Shown here one piece after another: positions 45,158 through 54,337 of a stretch of DNA of 64,000 nt. The translations under genes and the position numbers were made by a program. The notes beneath the pieces were generated by a model. That model did not search any database. It was not told the DNA's origin and was given only the letters and a program-made list of their open reading frames with translations. The stretch's first letter is position 1. Each line of letters opens with the position of its first letter. The DNA comes from Saprospiraceae bacterium (lineage in GTDB: Bacteria > Bacteroidota > Bacteroidia > Chitinophagales > Saprospiraceae): assembly GCA_020628475.1 (NCBI GenBank), contig JAHDFB010000002.1, positions 21,483 through 85,482 of the forward strand, read 5' to 3'.

Positions 45158-45913
45158 ATGGATTTTGAATTGATTCAATTAATCATTCTATTCGGGATAA
45201 TCGCTATTTTTTACTCCTCTGCAGGATTTGGTGGCGGTTCAAGCTATCTGGCAGTGTTGGCTTTAGTAGGATATAGTTTTCCAAGTGTTAAAATGTTAGC
45301 GCTTCTTTGTAATATCACTGTAGTCTTGGGAAGCGTGATATTGATGTATCGGCATCAATTTTTACATTTAAAAAAGTCTCTACCATTAATTGTACTAAGC
45401 GTTCCACTAGCCTATTTTGGAGGCCAATATAATCTAGATCAAAAGACCTTTTTTATAGTTCTTGGAATCTGTTTATTACTCAGCGCACTTTTCATGTTCT
45501 TTTTTGATTCGAATAAATCTTATAAAAAAAGAAATATCTCTATTTTCAAAACAGGTATTATTGGCGGAGGAATCGGCTTTCTATCAGGAATGGTAGGGAT
45601 TGGTGGAGGGATATTTTTATCACCAATATTGCATCTCTCACAATGGGCTACCGTCAAACAAATTGCAGCCACAACCGCTTTTTTCATTCTGGTTAACTCC
45701 ATCGCTGGGCTAGTCGGACAATTTTCTACACATGGTTTGGCCATCAATCCTACACACGCGCTTTCTCTGATGTTGGCCGTTTTTATAGGTGGTCAAATTG
45801 GAATCAGACTCACAATTAAAAAACTCAATCCTCTATGGATCAAGAAAATTACAGCAATCCTAATTTTTATTGTTGCTATACGCATTCTCTATGAAAATTT
45901 AGTCCTATCCTAA
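45158..45913 (+). CDS. TSUP-family permease (TauE/SafE)
   Basis: 251 residues with about eight membrane helices in two half-repeats. The motifs are FYSSAGFGGGSSYLAVLALVGY in the first half and IGGGIGFLSGMVGIGGGIFLSPILHL in the second. TSUP members export sulfite, sulfonates or related anions across the inner membrane. It is divergent from xdhC with a 137-base gap, which suggests it moves an anion tied to molybdoenzyme activity (sulfite would fit a sulfite-oxidising enzyme); this link is inference. Confidence 0.88.
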   Translation: MDFELIQLIILFGIIAIFYSSAGFGGGSSYLAVLALVGYSFPSVKMLALLCNITVVLGSVILMYRHQFLHLKKSLPLIVLSVPLAYFGGQYNLDQKTFFIVLGICLLLSALFMFFFDSNKSYKKRNISIFKTGIIGGGIGFLSGMVGIGGGIFLSPILHLSQWATVKQIAATTAFFILVNSIAGLVGQFSTHGLAINPTHALSLMLAVFIGGQIGIRLTIKKLNPLWIKKITAILIFIVAIRILYENLVLS

Positions 45914-46011
45914 TGCGTCTTGTTAGAGATATTATTTTGAATTTCGATCTAAATACAACATATTTACACTATACCACACCATTTATAGAGATAGAATAAA
46001 TAATACGAGAT

Positions 46012-47688
46012 ATGAATAATCCAAAACCGTGGCTTGATAATTATCCAAGTGGAATACCTGTTTCAATCGATCCAGATAAATACCCAACTTTATTGGATTT
46101 CACCAAAGAATGTTTTGAAAAATTTAAAAATAATGTGGCCTATGAAAACATGGGCAAATCCATGACATATGCACAAGTGGACAAGTATTCAACCAATTTT
46201 GGGGCATATCTTCAAAGTCGCGGATTAGAACCGGGTCAAAAAATAGCTTTAATGATGCCCAATTTGTTGCAATATCCTATCGCAATTTTTGGGGCTTTGA
46301 AAGCAGGTTTAATAATCGTAAATACCAATCCTCTGTATACACCAAGAGAAATGAAACATCAGTTTTGTGATTCCGAGGTAAGTGCAATTGTAATTGTTGA
46401 AAATTTTGCCAGCAACTTAGAAAAAATAATTTCTGAAACTGACATTAAAACTGTAATCGTTACCAGTATTGGTGAAATGCTCGGCGGTATCAAAGGAACC
46501 ATAACGAATTTTGTAGTACGAAAGGTAAAACGAATGGTACCTAAATTCGATTTAGCCAATACCGTTTCGTTTAAAGAAGCCTTGAATCAAGGAGCTAAGT
46601 TTAAAATAAAACCTTTCGAAAATAAGGCTGAGAGCGTTATTCTACATCAATATACGGGTGGCACAACGGGTGTCTCAAAAGGCGCTATGTTAACAAATCG
46701 AAATTTGGTTTCAAACATGCTTCAAATCAAAGCATGGATTTGTTCAGATTTAGAAGAAAATAAAGAGGTGGTGTTATCACCCCTTCCAATGTATCATATT
46801 TTTGCCTTTACAGTCAATTGTCTATCCATGATGGGAATTGGAGCAAAAACGGTACTTGTAACAAATGCCCGCGATTTGAAATCTGTCATTAAAGAATTTA
46901 AGAATCATGATATTAATGTATTGACAGGAATCAATACCCTGTTCAATGCACTCCTTAATCAAGACGACTTCAAAGCCGTCGATTTTTCTCCGTTAAAAGT
47001 TACTGTTGGAGGAGGTATGGCAGTCCAACGGGCCATAGCGGAAGAGTGGGAACGAGTCACAGGTTGTCAATTAGCAGAAGGCTATGGTATGACCGAAGCA
47101 TCTCCCGTTGTATCGGTGAATCCCATAGCAAAAGGAAAAGCTAGAATTGGAACAATTGGTCTACCCGTATCGAGCACGAATTGCCGAATTGCCGGAGAAA
47201 ATGGGGAGACTTTAGGAGCGGGTGAAATTGGAGAGATCCAAGTTCAAGGACCTCAGGTAATGAAGGGTTATTACAACCGACCGGATGAAACCGCCAAAAC
47301 CATTGTGAATGGTTGGTTATGTACAGGGGATATTGGAATGATGGATAATGATGGATTCTTCAAAATTGTCGATCGTAAAAAAGACATGATCTTAGTCTCT
47401 GGTTTCAATGTTTATCCAAATGAAATTGAGGATGTCATTGTGAATCACCCAAAAGTTGATGAAGTTGCGGCTATCGGAGTTCCTGACAATAAATCAGGAG
47501 AGGTCGTGAAGGTGTTTGTTGTGCGAAAAGATAAGTCGTTGACAGAAGATGAGTTGAAAGAACATTGTCGTGGTGGATTGACAGGTTATAAAGTGCCGAA
47601 ACATATTGAATGGCGAGATGAATTACCGAAGTCGAATGTCGGAAAAATAATTCGAAGAAAATTAAAAGAAGAAGAACAGACTTCATGA
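46012..47688 (+). CDS. fadD: Long-chain fatty-acid-CoA ligase (AMP-forming)
   Basis: 558 residues. The ATP/AMP motif is YTGGTTGVSKGAMLTNRN, and EGYGMTEASPVVSVNP is the A5 motif. GWLCTGDIGMMDNDGFFKIVDRKKDMILVSGFNVYPNEIEDV is the conserved hinge region, and the C-terminal lysine follows in LPKSNVGKIIRRKL. It activates fatty acids to acyl-CoA with ATP, for beta-oxidation or lipid synthesis. The stop overlaps the next gene by 4 bases (ATGA). It opens the acyl-CoA cluster. Confidence 0.94.
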   Translation: MNNPKPWLDNYPSGIPVSIDPDKYPTLLDFTKECFEKFKNNVAYENMGKSMTYAQVDKYSTNFGAYLQSRGLEPGQKIALMMPNLLQYPIAIFGALKAGLIIVNTNPLYTPREMKHQFCDSEVSAIVIVENFASNLEKIISETDIKTVIVTSIGEMLGGIKGTITNFVVRKVKRMVPKFDLANTVSFKEALNQGAKFKIKPFENKAESVILHQYTGGTTGVSKGAMLTNRNLVSNMLQIKAWICSDLEENKEVVLSPLPMYHIFAFTVNCLSMMGIGAKTVLVTNARDLKSVIKEFKNHDINVLTGINTLFNALLNQDDFKAVDFSPLKVTVGGGMAVQRAIAEEWERVTGCQLAEGYGMTEASPVVSVNPIAKGKARIGTIGLPVSSTNCRIAGENGETLGAGEIGEIQVQGPQVMKGYYNRPDETAKTIVNGWLCTGDIGMMDNDGFFKIVDRKKDMILVSGFNVYPNEIEDVIVNHPKVDEVAAIGVPDNKSGEVVKVFVVRKDKSLTEDELKEHCRGGLTGYKVPKHIEWRDELPKSNVGKIIRRKLKEEEQTS

Positions 47689-48023
47689 TCATTTATCATA
47701 ATCCACGATGCGGTACCAGTAGAAAAACACTTTCCTTGATAACAGATGCTGGGATTGAACCAGAAATTATTCTATATATGAAGAATCCATTATCTGTTGA
47801 AGAATTAGGCGAGACCATAGAAAAATTAGGTATATCGCCGGAAGCTTTGGTTCGAAAAAAGGAAAGTATCTACAAAGAAGAATTCAAGGATAAAACACTT
47901 ACAGATAAAGCTTGGATTCAAGCTATGATCGATCATCCCAAACTGATGGAAAGGCCGATAGTAATCAAAGGGAATAAGGCTATCTTAGGACGACCTCCAG
48001 AAAATGTTGAAGAATTATTATAG
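47685..48023 (+). CDS. ArsC/Spx-family protein (arsenate reductase-like)
   Basis: 112 residues with a thioredoxin-like fold. HNPRCGTSRKTL carries Cys9 and Ser12 (CxxS), the usual ArsC-family site, and the end has RPIVIKGNKAILGRPPENV, including the Arg residues used by arsenate reductase. It could reduce arsenate using glutaredoxin, or be an Spx-like or other redox protein; the CGTS loop alone does not decide. It overlaps fadD by 4 bases. An intrinsic terminator follows. Confidence 0.85.
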   Translation: MIIYHNPRCGTSRKTLSLITDAGIEPEIILYMKNPLSVEELGETIEKLGISPEALVRKKESIYKEEFKDKTLTDKAWIQAMIDHPKLMERPIVIKGNKAILGRPPENVEELL

Positions 48024-48031
48024 ATAATATG

Positions 48032-48066
48032 AAACCCTTTGAATGTTGATTCCGAGGGTTTTCTTA
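48032..48066 (+). terminator. Intrinsic terminator after the ArsC-like gene
   Basis: AAACCCT (48032-48038) pairs with AGGGTTT (48055-48061) around a 16-base loop, then a short T-rich tail. It ends the fadD-arsC transcript before the separate icmF unit. The 48067-48204 stretch up to icmF has no gene called. Confidence 0.55.
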
Positions 48067-48204
48067 TTTCGTATCCATGAATACCCATTTCATTTTCAAG
48101 ACAATATCTTCGTATTTTATCTAAACAAAAAAATACGCATTCCATTGATAGTATAGACAATCGTGAAAAATGGTAATTTTACGATTCTAACCTAATCAAG
48201 TCTT

Positions 48205-51200
48205 ATGCAAGAAGAAGTCTATTCAGCGTCCAATAAAATTCGGATTGTAACTGCCGCCTCATTATTTGATGGGCATGATGCAGCGATAAATATCATGCGT
48301 CGAATCATGCAACGATCTGGTGCCGAGATCATTCACCTCGGTCATAATAGATCGGCTAAAGAAATCGTTGATACGGCTATTCAAGAAGACGCACAGGGCA
48401 TTGCTATAACTTCTTATCAAGGTGGACATATTGAGTATTTTAAATATATCTATGATCTATTAAAAGAGAGAAACTGTTCGCATGTAAAGATTTTTGGAGG
48501 TGGTGGAGGAACCATTCTCCCTTCGGAAATCGAAGAATTACACGATTATGGAATTACTAGAATTTATGCTCCCGATGATGGCCGAGCAATGGGTTTACAA
48601 GGCATGATTAATGATGTTCTCCAAAAGTGTGATTTCCCATTGGGGCAACATATTAATGGCGAATTAAAATCATACAAAAATCAAGATTTCCACGCCGTGG
48701 CGAGATTGATTACAGCCATTGAAAATTACCCCAAAGAAAATGAACAATTTCTTGATGACATCGAACAAGAAGTTAAATCCTTAAATATTCCAGTACTAGG
48801 TATCACCGGAACAGGAGGCGCTGGTAAATCTTCTTTAGTAGACGAACTCATTCGTCGTTTTATCATCGACTATCCCAATAAAAAAATGGGTATTATTTCC
48901 GTCGATCCTTCCAAAAGAAAAACGGGTGGAGCCTTACTAGGCGACCGAATCCGGATGAATTCGATTAATTCGGAGAACGTCTACATGCGTTCTCTTGCTA
49001 CTAGGCAATCCAATTTAGCCTTATCAAAACATATTCAAGGAGCCGTCAATATTTTAAAGTCGGCCCAATTTGATTTTATCATTCTTGAAACTTCTGGAAT
49101 CGGTCAATCGGATACAGAAATCGTAGATCACTCTGATGTTTCATTGTATGTTATGACACCAGAATACGGTGCAGCCACACAATTGGAAAAAATTGACATG
49201 CTCGATTTTGCCGATATCATAGCCATTAATAAATTTGATAAAAGAGGCGCTTTAGATGCTCTTCGAGATGTAAAGAAACAATACAAAAGGAATCACAATC
49301 TTTGGGATATTAAAGATGAAGATATTCCTGTATTTGGAATCATTGCATCTCAATTCAATGATCCTGGAGTCAACACACTTTTCCTATCCCTTATGGGTAA
49401 AATCAATGAAAAATTAAATGTTTCGTTTGACATACAATCTGAATGGATCAAAGGAGAAAGTGAAAAAATATATATTATCCCACCCGCTAGAGTTAGATAC
49501 TTGTCTGAAATTTCAGAAAGAATCCGAGCATATAATGATCAGGTAGAAAAACAAGCGAAGCTAGCATCAGAATTATATGCTTTGGACAAAGCAAAATCGA
49601 TTTTAGCGGACCAACCGGAAGCAGATGTACTTCAGGCCAAGTTTGATGAAAAATATCGCTATTTAGATGGAAACATTGCTCAAAATTTAGATCAATGGGA
49701 GGAAACAATTCAGGCGTATCAACAAGATGAATTTGTTTATAAAGTACGTAATAAAGATATCCGTGTTCAGACGTACACCAATTCTTTAAGCCACTCTAAA
49801 ATACCAAGAATTTCTGTTCCAAAAATTTCGGATTGGGGCGATATCATACGTTGGCAAGGGCAAGAAAATTTTCCAGGTTATTTCCCTTATACCGCCGGAG
49901 TATTCCCTTTTAAACGGAAAGGAGAGGATCCGACAAGAATGTTTGCAGGAGAAGGTGGACCAGAAAGAACAAACAAACGTTTCCATTACCTATCATTGGG
50001 AACACCTGCAAACAGATTGAGTACAGCCTTCGATTCCGTAACATTGTACGGTGAAGACCCAGATAGACGTCCCGATATTTACGGGAAAATTGGTAATTCT
50101 GGTGTAAGTGTATGTTCTTTGGATGATGCAAAAAGACTCTATTCAGGATTTGACCTTTGTAATCCGAAGACTTCCGTTTCGATGACGATCAATGGACCAG
50201 CAGCTATTATTTGTGCTTATTTTATGAATGCCGCCATCGATCAACAATGTGAATTGTACATCAAAGAGCATCAACTGGAACATCTCGTAGAAAAAAAGAA
50301 AAAAGAAGTATACGATGATAGAGGTTTAGAAAGGCCTACATATCGTGCGGATATTCCAGAAGGGAATAATGGTTTGGGCTTACTACTATTAGGTCTTACC
50401 GGAGATCAAGTCTTACCAGAAGAAACATATAAAGAAATTAAAGCGCATGCGCTTTCTCAAGTACGAGGAACCGTTCAAGCGGATATTTTAAAAGAGGATC
50501 AAGCACAGAATACTTGTATATTCTCCACAGAATTCTCCTTAAAACTAATGGGGGATGTTCAACAATACTTTATCGACCACGGTGTTCGAAACTTTTATTC
50601 TGTTTCAATTTCTGGATATCACATTGCAGAGGCAGGTGCAAACCCAATTACGCAATTGGCGTTCACCTTGGCCAATGGATTTACCTTTGTAGAATACTAC
50701 TTAGCACGAGGAATGGACATCAATGATTTCGCTCCAAATCTCAGTTTCTTTTTCAGTAATGGAATCGATCCTGAATATGCCGTCATCGGTAGGGTTGCCA
50801 GAAAAATATGGGCAAAAGCTATGCGTGAGAAGTACAACGCTAATGCTCGTTCACAAAAATTAAAGTATCATATACAAACAAGTGGACGGTCATTGCATGC
50901 TCAAGAAATATCCTTCAATGATATCCGTACTACCTTGCAAGCTTTGTACGCGATTTATGATAATTGCAACTCATTACACACCAATGCATATGATGAAGCC
51001 ATCACCACGCCTACCGAAGAAAGTGTTCGAAGAGCTGTTGCAATACAGATGATTATTAATCATGAATTGGGATTAGCTAAAAATGAAAATCCTCTTCAAG
51101 GTTCTTTCATTATAGAAGAACTAACCGATTTAGTAGAAAAGGCTGTTTTGGAGGAATTTGATCGAATTACGGAGCGCGGTGGTGTATTAGGTGCAATGGA

Positions 51201-51564
51201 AAGTATGTATCAACGAGGTAAAATTCAAGACGAAAGTCTCTATTATGAAACCCTCAAGCACACCGGTGAATTCCCTATTATTGGAGTGAATACTTTCTTA
51301 AGTAAAGATGGATCACCTACTGTACTACCAAAAGAGGTCATTCGGGCAGAAGTAGAAGAAAAAGAACTTCAGATTTCTTCTAAAAATGCCCTACATAAAG
51401 CCTTCGAAAAACAACGAGCTACATCCAAATCATCTATCCAGCTGGCTGCTACTAATCATCAAAATATATTTGATGAATTAATAGAAGCTACCAAAGTTTG
51501 TAGTTTAGGTGAGTTGACAAATGCCATGTATGAAGTGGGTGGACAATATCGTCGAAACATGTAA
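48205..51564 (+). CDS. icmF: Fused isobutyryl-CoA mutase IcmF (B12 domain, G-protein chaperone, mutase)
   Basis: 1119 residues. The N-terminal cobalamin domain (about 10-145) has FDGHDAAIN with lower-axial His24 and the GGGG turn near 98. A MeaB-like GTPase (about 190-420) follows with Walker [10 protein letters not shown] at 202-210, GIISVDPS, and [10 protein letters not shown]. The C-terminal TIM-barrel mutase (about 550-1110) has [25 protein letters not shown] and [35 protein letters not shown]. The [10 protein letters not shown] form, unlike the Tyr-bearing methylmalonyl-CoA mutase motif, identifies IcmF. It interconverts isobutyryl-CoA and butyryl-CoA (and related branched-chain acyl-CoAs). 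The fused GTPase lets one protein load and protect its own cofactor. It is near the BCKDH-type E1, which makes such acyl-CoAs. Confidence 0.95.
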   Translation: MQEEVYSASNKIRIVTAASLFDGHDAAINIMRRIMQRSGAEIIHLGHNRSAKEIVDTAIQEDAQGIAITSYQGGHIEYFKYIYDLLKERNCSHVKIFGGGGGTILPSEIEELHDYGITRIYAPDDGRAMGLQGMINDVLQKCDFPLGQHINGELKSYKNQDFHAVARLITAIENYPKENEQFLDDIEQEVKSLNIPVLGITGTGGAGKSSLVDELIRRFIIDYPNKKMGIISVDPSKRKTGGALLGDRIRMNSINSENVYMRSLATRQSNLALSKHIQGAVNILKSAQFDFIILETSGIGQSDTEIVDHSDVSLYVMTPEYGAATQLEKIDMLDFADIIAINKFDKRGALDALRDVKKQYKRNHNLWDIKDEDIPVFGIIASQFNDPGVNTLFLSLMGKINEKLNVSFDIQSEWIKGESEKIYIIPPARVRYLSEISERIRAYNDQVEKQAKLASELYALDKAKSILADQPEADVLQAKFDEKYRYLDGNIAQNLDQWEETIQAYQQDEFVYKVRNKDIRVQTYTNSLSHSKIPRISVPKISDWGDIIRWQGQENFPGYFPYTAGVFPFKRKGEDPTRMFAGEGGPERTNKRFHYLSLGTPANRLSTAFDSVTLYGEDPDRRPDIYGKIGNSGVSVCSLDDAKRLYSGFDLCNPKTSVSMTINGPAAIICAYFMNAAIDQQCELYIKEHQLEHLVEKKKKEVYDDRGLERPTYRADIPEGNNGLGLLLLGLTGDQVLPEETYKEIKAHALSQVRGTVQADILKEDQAQNTCIFSTEFSLKLMGDVQQYFIDHGVRNFYSVSISGYHIAEAGANPITQLAFTLANGFTFVEYYLARGMDINDFAPNLSFFFSNGIDPEYAVIGRVARKIWAKAMREKYNANARSQKLKYHIQTSGRSLHAQEISFNDIRTTLQALYAIYDNCNSLHTNAYDEAITTPTEESVRRAVAIQMIINHELGLAKNENPLQGSFIIEELTDLVEKAVLEEFDRITERGGVLGAMESMYQRGKIQDESLYYETLKHTGEFPIIGVNTFLSKDGSPTVLPKEVIRAEVEEKELQISSKNALHKAFEKQRATSKSSIQLAATNHQNIFDELIEATKVCSLGELTNAMYEVGGQYRRNM

Positions 51565-52732
51565 AAATTGCGCTTTGAATTCAATTAAACCATACGGAGT
51601 TCTTGTAATCCTTGTTTTATGCTTTGCATATGGGTGCAAAATCAATGTAAATACTGCGGGAACCATGAACCCCTTTCGTAAATCTCAAACAGATTTACCC
51701 CTAAACCTGATAAACCTGCCGCCCGGATTTGATATAGATATCTATGCTTCGAATGTTATCAACGCACGAGGCATGTCATTAAGTCCCAATGGAACCTTAT
51801 TTGTAGGTTCGAGAGGAGAAGGAGCGATATATGCGATTAAAGATATGGATGGTGATTTTCATGCGGATACCATCATTACTATTGATACCGACTTAAAAAT
51901 GCCTGTTGGTGTAGCTTTCAATGACGGTGATTTATATGTTTCTGCGGTTAGTCAAATTTTAAAATACCCAAATATTGAGCAAAATCTTGGCCAATCAATA
52001 GAGCCTGTAGTCGTCTATGATGCCTATCCTACCGATACACATCATGGCTGGAAATATATTGCTTTTGGTCCAGATGATAAATTATATGTTCCTGTTGGAG
52101 CACCTTGTAATATTTGTGAATCAGAAGATCGTATTTACAATACCATCACGAGAATCAATAAGGATGGATCGAATATGGAAATCATCGCAGAAGGTGTTCG
52201 TAATACAGTTGGTTTTGACTGGGATCCAAAATCTGGAGATCTATGGTTTACGGATAATGGACGAGATATGCTGGGAAATGACAAACCTGCCTGCGAATTG
52301 AATCACTTAAAAAAGGAAGGAGAACATTTTGGATATCCGTACTGCCATCAAGGAGATATTTCCGATCCTAAATTTGGTTCAAAGCGTTCGTGTGATGAAT
52401 TTAGTAAACCATTTCAAAACTTAGGACCACATGTGGCTCCTCTCGGAATGGAGTTTTACGAAGGAAACAGCTTCCCTGATGAATATTCAAACCGAATTTT
52501 GATAGCGGAACACGGAAGCTGGAATCGAGACGAACCAATAGGATATAGACTTAGTACGGTACCTAGAAAATCAGATGGCAGTTCTGCTGGATATGAGATT
52601 TTTGCAGAGGGTTGGTTACAAGATGGAAAAGCTTGGGGCAGACCAGTAGATATCGAACATCTCAAGGATGGTTCTATCCTCGTTTCGGATGATTTTGCAG
52701 ATGTTATCTACCGAATTTATTATAAAGGTTAA
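51521..52732 (+). CDS. Glucose/sorbosone dehydrogenase-type beta-propeller lipoprotein
   Basis: 403 residues in a frame beginning with ATG at 51521, overlapping icmF by 44 bases. A TTG at 51575 would give [20 protein letters not shown], a near-ideal lipoprotein signal peptide with Cys21, so that start is at least as likely. The beta-propeller (about 60-400) has [66 protein letters not shown] and [20 protein letters not shown], the PQQ-dependent sugar dehydrogenase (GSDH/sorbosone) pattern. It acts outside the inner membrane on an alcohol or sugar; substrate and PQQ dependence are not proven. It is not obviously tied to the acyl-CoA genes. Confidence 0.88.
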   Translation: MPCMKWVDNIVETCKNCALNSIKPYGVLVILVLCFAYGCKINVNTAGTMNPFRKSQTDLPLNLINLPPGFDIDIYASNVINARGMSLSPNGTLFVGSRGEGAIYAIKDMDGDFHADTIITIDTDLKMPVGVAFNDGDLYVSAVSQILKYPNIEQNLGQSIEPVVVYDAYPTDTHHGWKYIAFGPDDKLYVPVGAPCNICESEDRIYNTITRINKDGSNMEIIAEGVRNTVGFDWDPKSGDLWFTDNGRDMLGNDKPACELNHLKKEGEHFGYPYCHQGDISDPKFGSKRSCDEFSKPFQNLGPHVAPLGMEFYEGNSFPDEYSNRILIAEHGSWNRDEPIGYRLSTVPRKSDGSSAGYEIFAEGWLQDGKAWGRPVDIEHLKDGSILVSDDFADVIYRIYYKG

Positions 52733-52743
52733 TATTCCTCTGA

Positions 52744-53475
52744 ATGAAAGCCAATTTAGAAATAGCGCAATTAGCCTTTATAGATCACTTGCTGTTCTTC
52801 TTCTTGGCCATTCTATTACCGGTATTGGGATTTATATCCTCAAAAGGAATCGAAAATTTTAGCTTCGATCGCGAAACCAAATTGAATCTATATTATTCCA
52901 ACGGTTTTTTTCTTTGGATTACCGCTGGCGTCATGTTAACTTCTTGGAATTTCTATGAAAGATCATTTGTGGATTTAGGATTTAGCACCCCTCTTTGGAA
53001 CGGAATGGTTTTACTATTAACGATATCCTTTGCCCTGCTTTACTTGCTTGAATTATTTTCTAAAAAGCTGTTCCAATTATTAAATAAAAAAATGGATTGG
53101 GCTAAAAATCTACGCTTTTTACCTGAAAATGGAAATGAATTTAAGCATTATCTATTTCTTGTCGTAGCAGCAGGTTTTTGTGAAGAAGTATTATTTCGTG
53201 GTTTTTTAATTAACTATTTATACACCTTCTTCGATGGCGGCAACTATGCCCTTTGGTTGGCTATTATCCTACCGGCCATATTTTTTTCGCTTGGACATAT
53301 TTATCAAGGCGCTTGGGCAGTAGCTAAAATTACAATCGGTTCCATTATTTTATCTGGAATATATCTTTGGAGTGGATCGCTATACATCGTGATTCTACTG
53401 CACATTTTTGTAGATATAATCAGTGCCTTATACGCACGTTTTCTTATTAACAAAGAAGAACAAATCTTCGATTAA
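52744..53475 (+). CDS. CPBP-family intramembrane metalloprotease
   Basis: 243 residues with about seven membrane helices. GFCEEVLFRGFLINYLY is the EExxxR motif, FFSLGHIYQGAW the FxxxH motif, and LLHIFVDI the second His motif, the zinc-binding set of CPBP (CAAX-type Abi) proteases. They cleave within the inner membrane; substrates here are unknown. It starts 11 bases after the sugar-dehydrogenase-type gene. Confidence 0.9.
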   Translation: MKANLEIAQLAFIDHLLFFFLAILLPVLGFISSKGIENFSFDRETKLNLYYSNGFFLWITAGVMLTSWNFYERSFVDLGFSTPLWNGMVLLLTISFALLYLLELFSKKLFQLLNKKMDWAKNLRFLPENGNEFKHYLFLVVAAGFCEEVLFRGFLINYLYTFFDGGNYALWLAIILPAIFFSLGHIYQGAWAVAKITIGSIILSGIYLWSGSLYIVILLHIFVDIISALYARFLINKEEQIFD

Positions 53476-53499
53476 ATGACAATCATTAAATAAAACAAT

Positions 53500-54267
53500 A
53501 TGACGACAAAGCCAGCTGCATATGTACAGACTGAAAATACAAATGGCCTTCTTAAAATTGAATTCTTTCATCCGGCTCATAATTCTTTACCAGGTGATAT
53601 CCTTCAAAAAATCAAGGAAGCCATCGACGAGGCAGGCCAAGATGAATCCGTAAAACTAATCGAATTGAGAAGTGGTGGGGCTAGAACATTCTGTGCTGGA
53701 GCAAGTTTTGACGAATTGGTAGCAATCGAAGATGAACAAAGAGGTAAAGCGTTTTTTATGGGCTTTGCTTCTGTTATAAACGCCATCAGAAAGTGTCCTA
53801 AACTCGTCATTGGAAGAATACAAGGAAAAGCCGTTGGCGGAGGTGTAGGATTGGCCAGTGCTGTAGACTACTGCGTAGCTACTAAATACGCATCCATTCG
53901 ATTAAGCGAATTAGCTGTCGGTATTGGACCTTTCGTAATCGGTCCAGCAGTACAGCGAAAAGTAGGATTATCTGGCTTTAGTCACATGGCCGTAAGTCCA
54001 AATGATTGGCAGACGGCAGAGTGGGCCAAACAGCATGGTATGTATTTCAGAGTATTCGATTCTACCGAAGAAATGGATGCCTACATTGATCATTTTAGCA
54101 AAGAGCTCATTTCTATGAATCCATTAGCGCTAAAAGGTCTGAAAAAAGTGTTCTGGGAAGGTACCGACCATTGGGATCAATTGTTGGAAGAAAGGGCCGA
54201 AATGAGCGGACAACTGGTGCTTTCAAGCTACTCCAAACAGGCCATAAGTGCCTTTTTGAAAGCGTAA
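53500..54267 (+). CDS. Enoyl-CoA hydratase/isomerase family protein
   Basis: 255 residues of the crotonase fold. ARTFCAGASFDELVAI gives the first oxyanion segment (usually FxAGxD), and RIQGKAVGGGVGLASAVDYCVATKYASIRLSELAVGIGPFVIGPAVQRKVG is the core. One catalytic Glu of hydratases falls at SELAVGIG, where the second Glu is not evident (GIGPF), so an isomerase or other crotonase reaction is possible. It probably acts on acyl-CoA in the cluster with icmF and the fused E1. The E1 gene follows after 70 bases. Confidence 0.88.
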   Translation: MTTKPAAYVQTENTNGLLKIEFFHPAHNSLPGDILQKIKEAIDEAGQDESVKLIELRSGGARTFCAGASFDELVAIEDEQRGKAFFMGFASVINAIRKCPKLVIGRIQGKAVGGGVGLASAVDYCVATKYASIRLSELAVGIGPFVIGPAVQRKVGLSGFSHMAVSPNDWQTAEWAKQHGMYFRVFDSTEEMDAYIDHFSKELISMNPLALKGLKKVFWEGTDHWDQLLEERAEMSGQLVLSSYSKQAISAFLKA

Positions 54268-54337
54268 AAGTAAATTCCGAGAAACCACTTTTTATACTAT
54301 ATTTGCGGCCTATTCCTAGCCCAATCAAATAGTTTAT

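Noticed and set aside
47933-48160. A minus-strand frame after the ArsC-like gene (KIRRYCLENEMGIHGYEIRKP)
   Set aside because: Part looks protein-like, but it overlaps the ArsC-like gene and a terminator and matches no family I recognise.
48167-48190. An operator-like match (TGGTAATTTTACG) upstream of icmF
   Set aside because: It matches only part of the dinB palindrome consensus and is expected by chance in AT-rich DNA.
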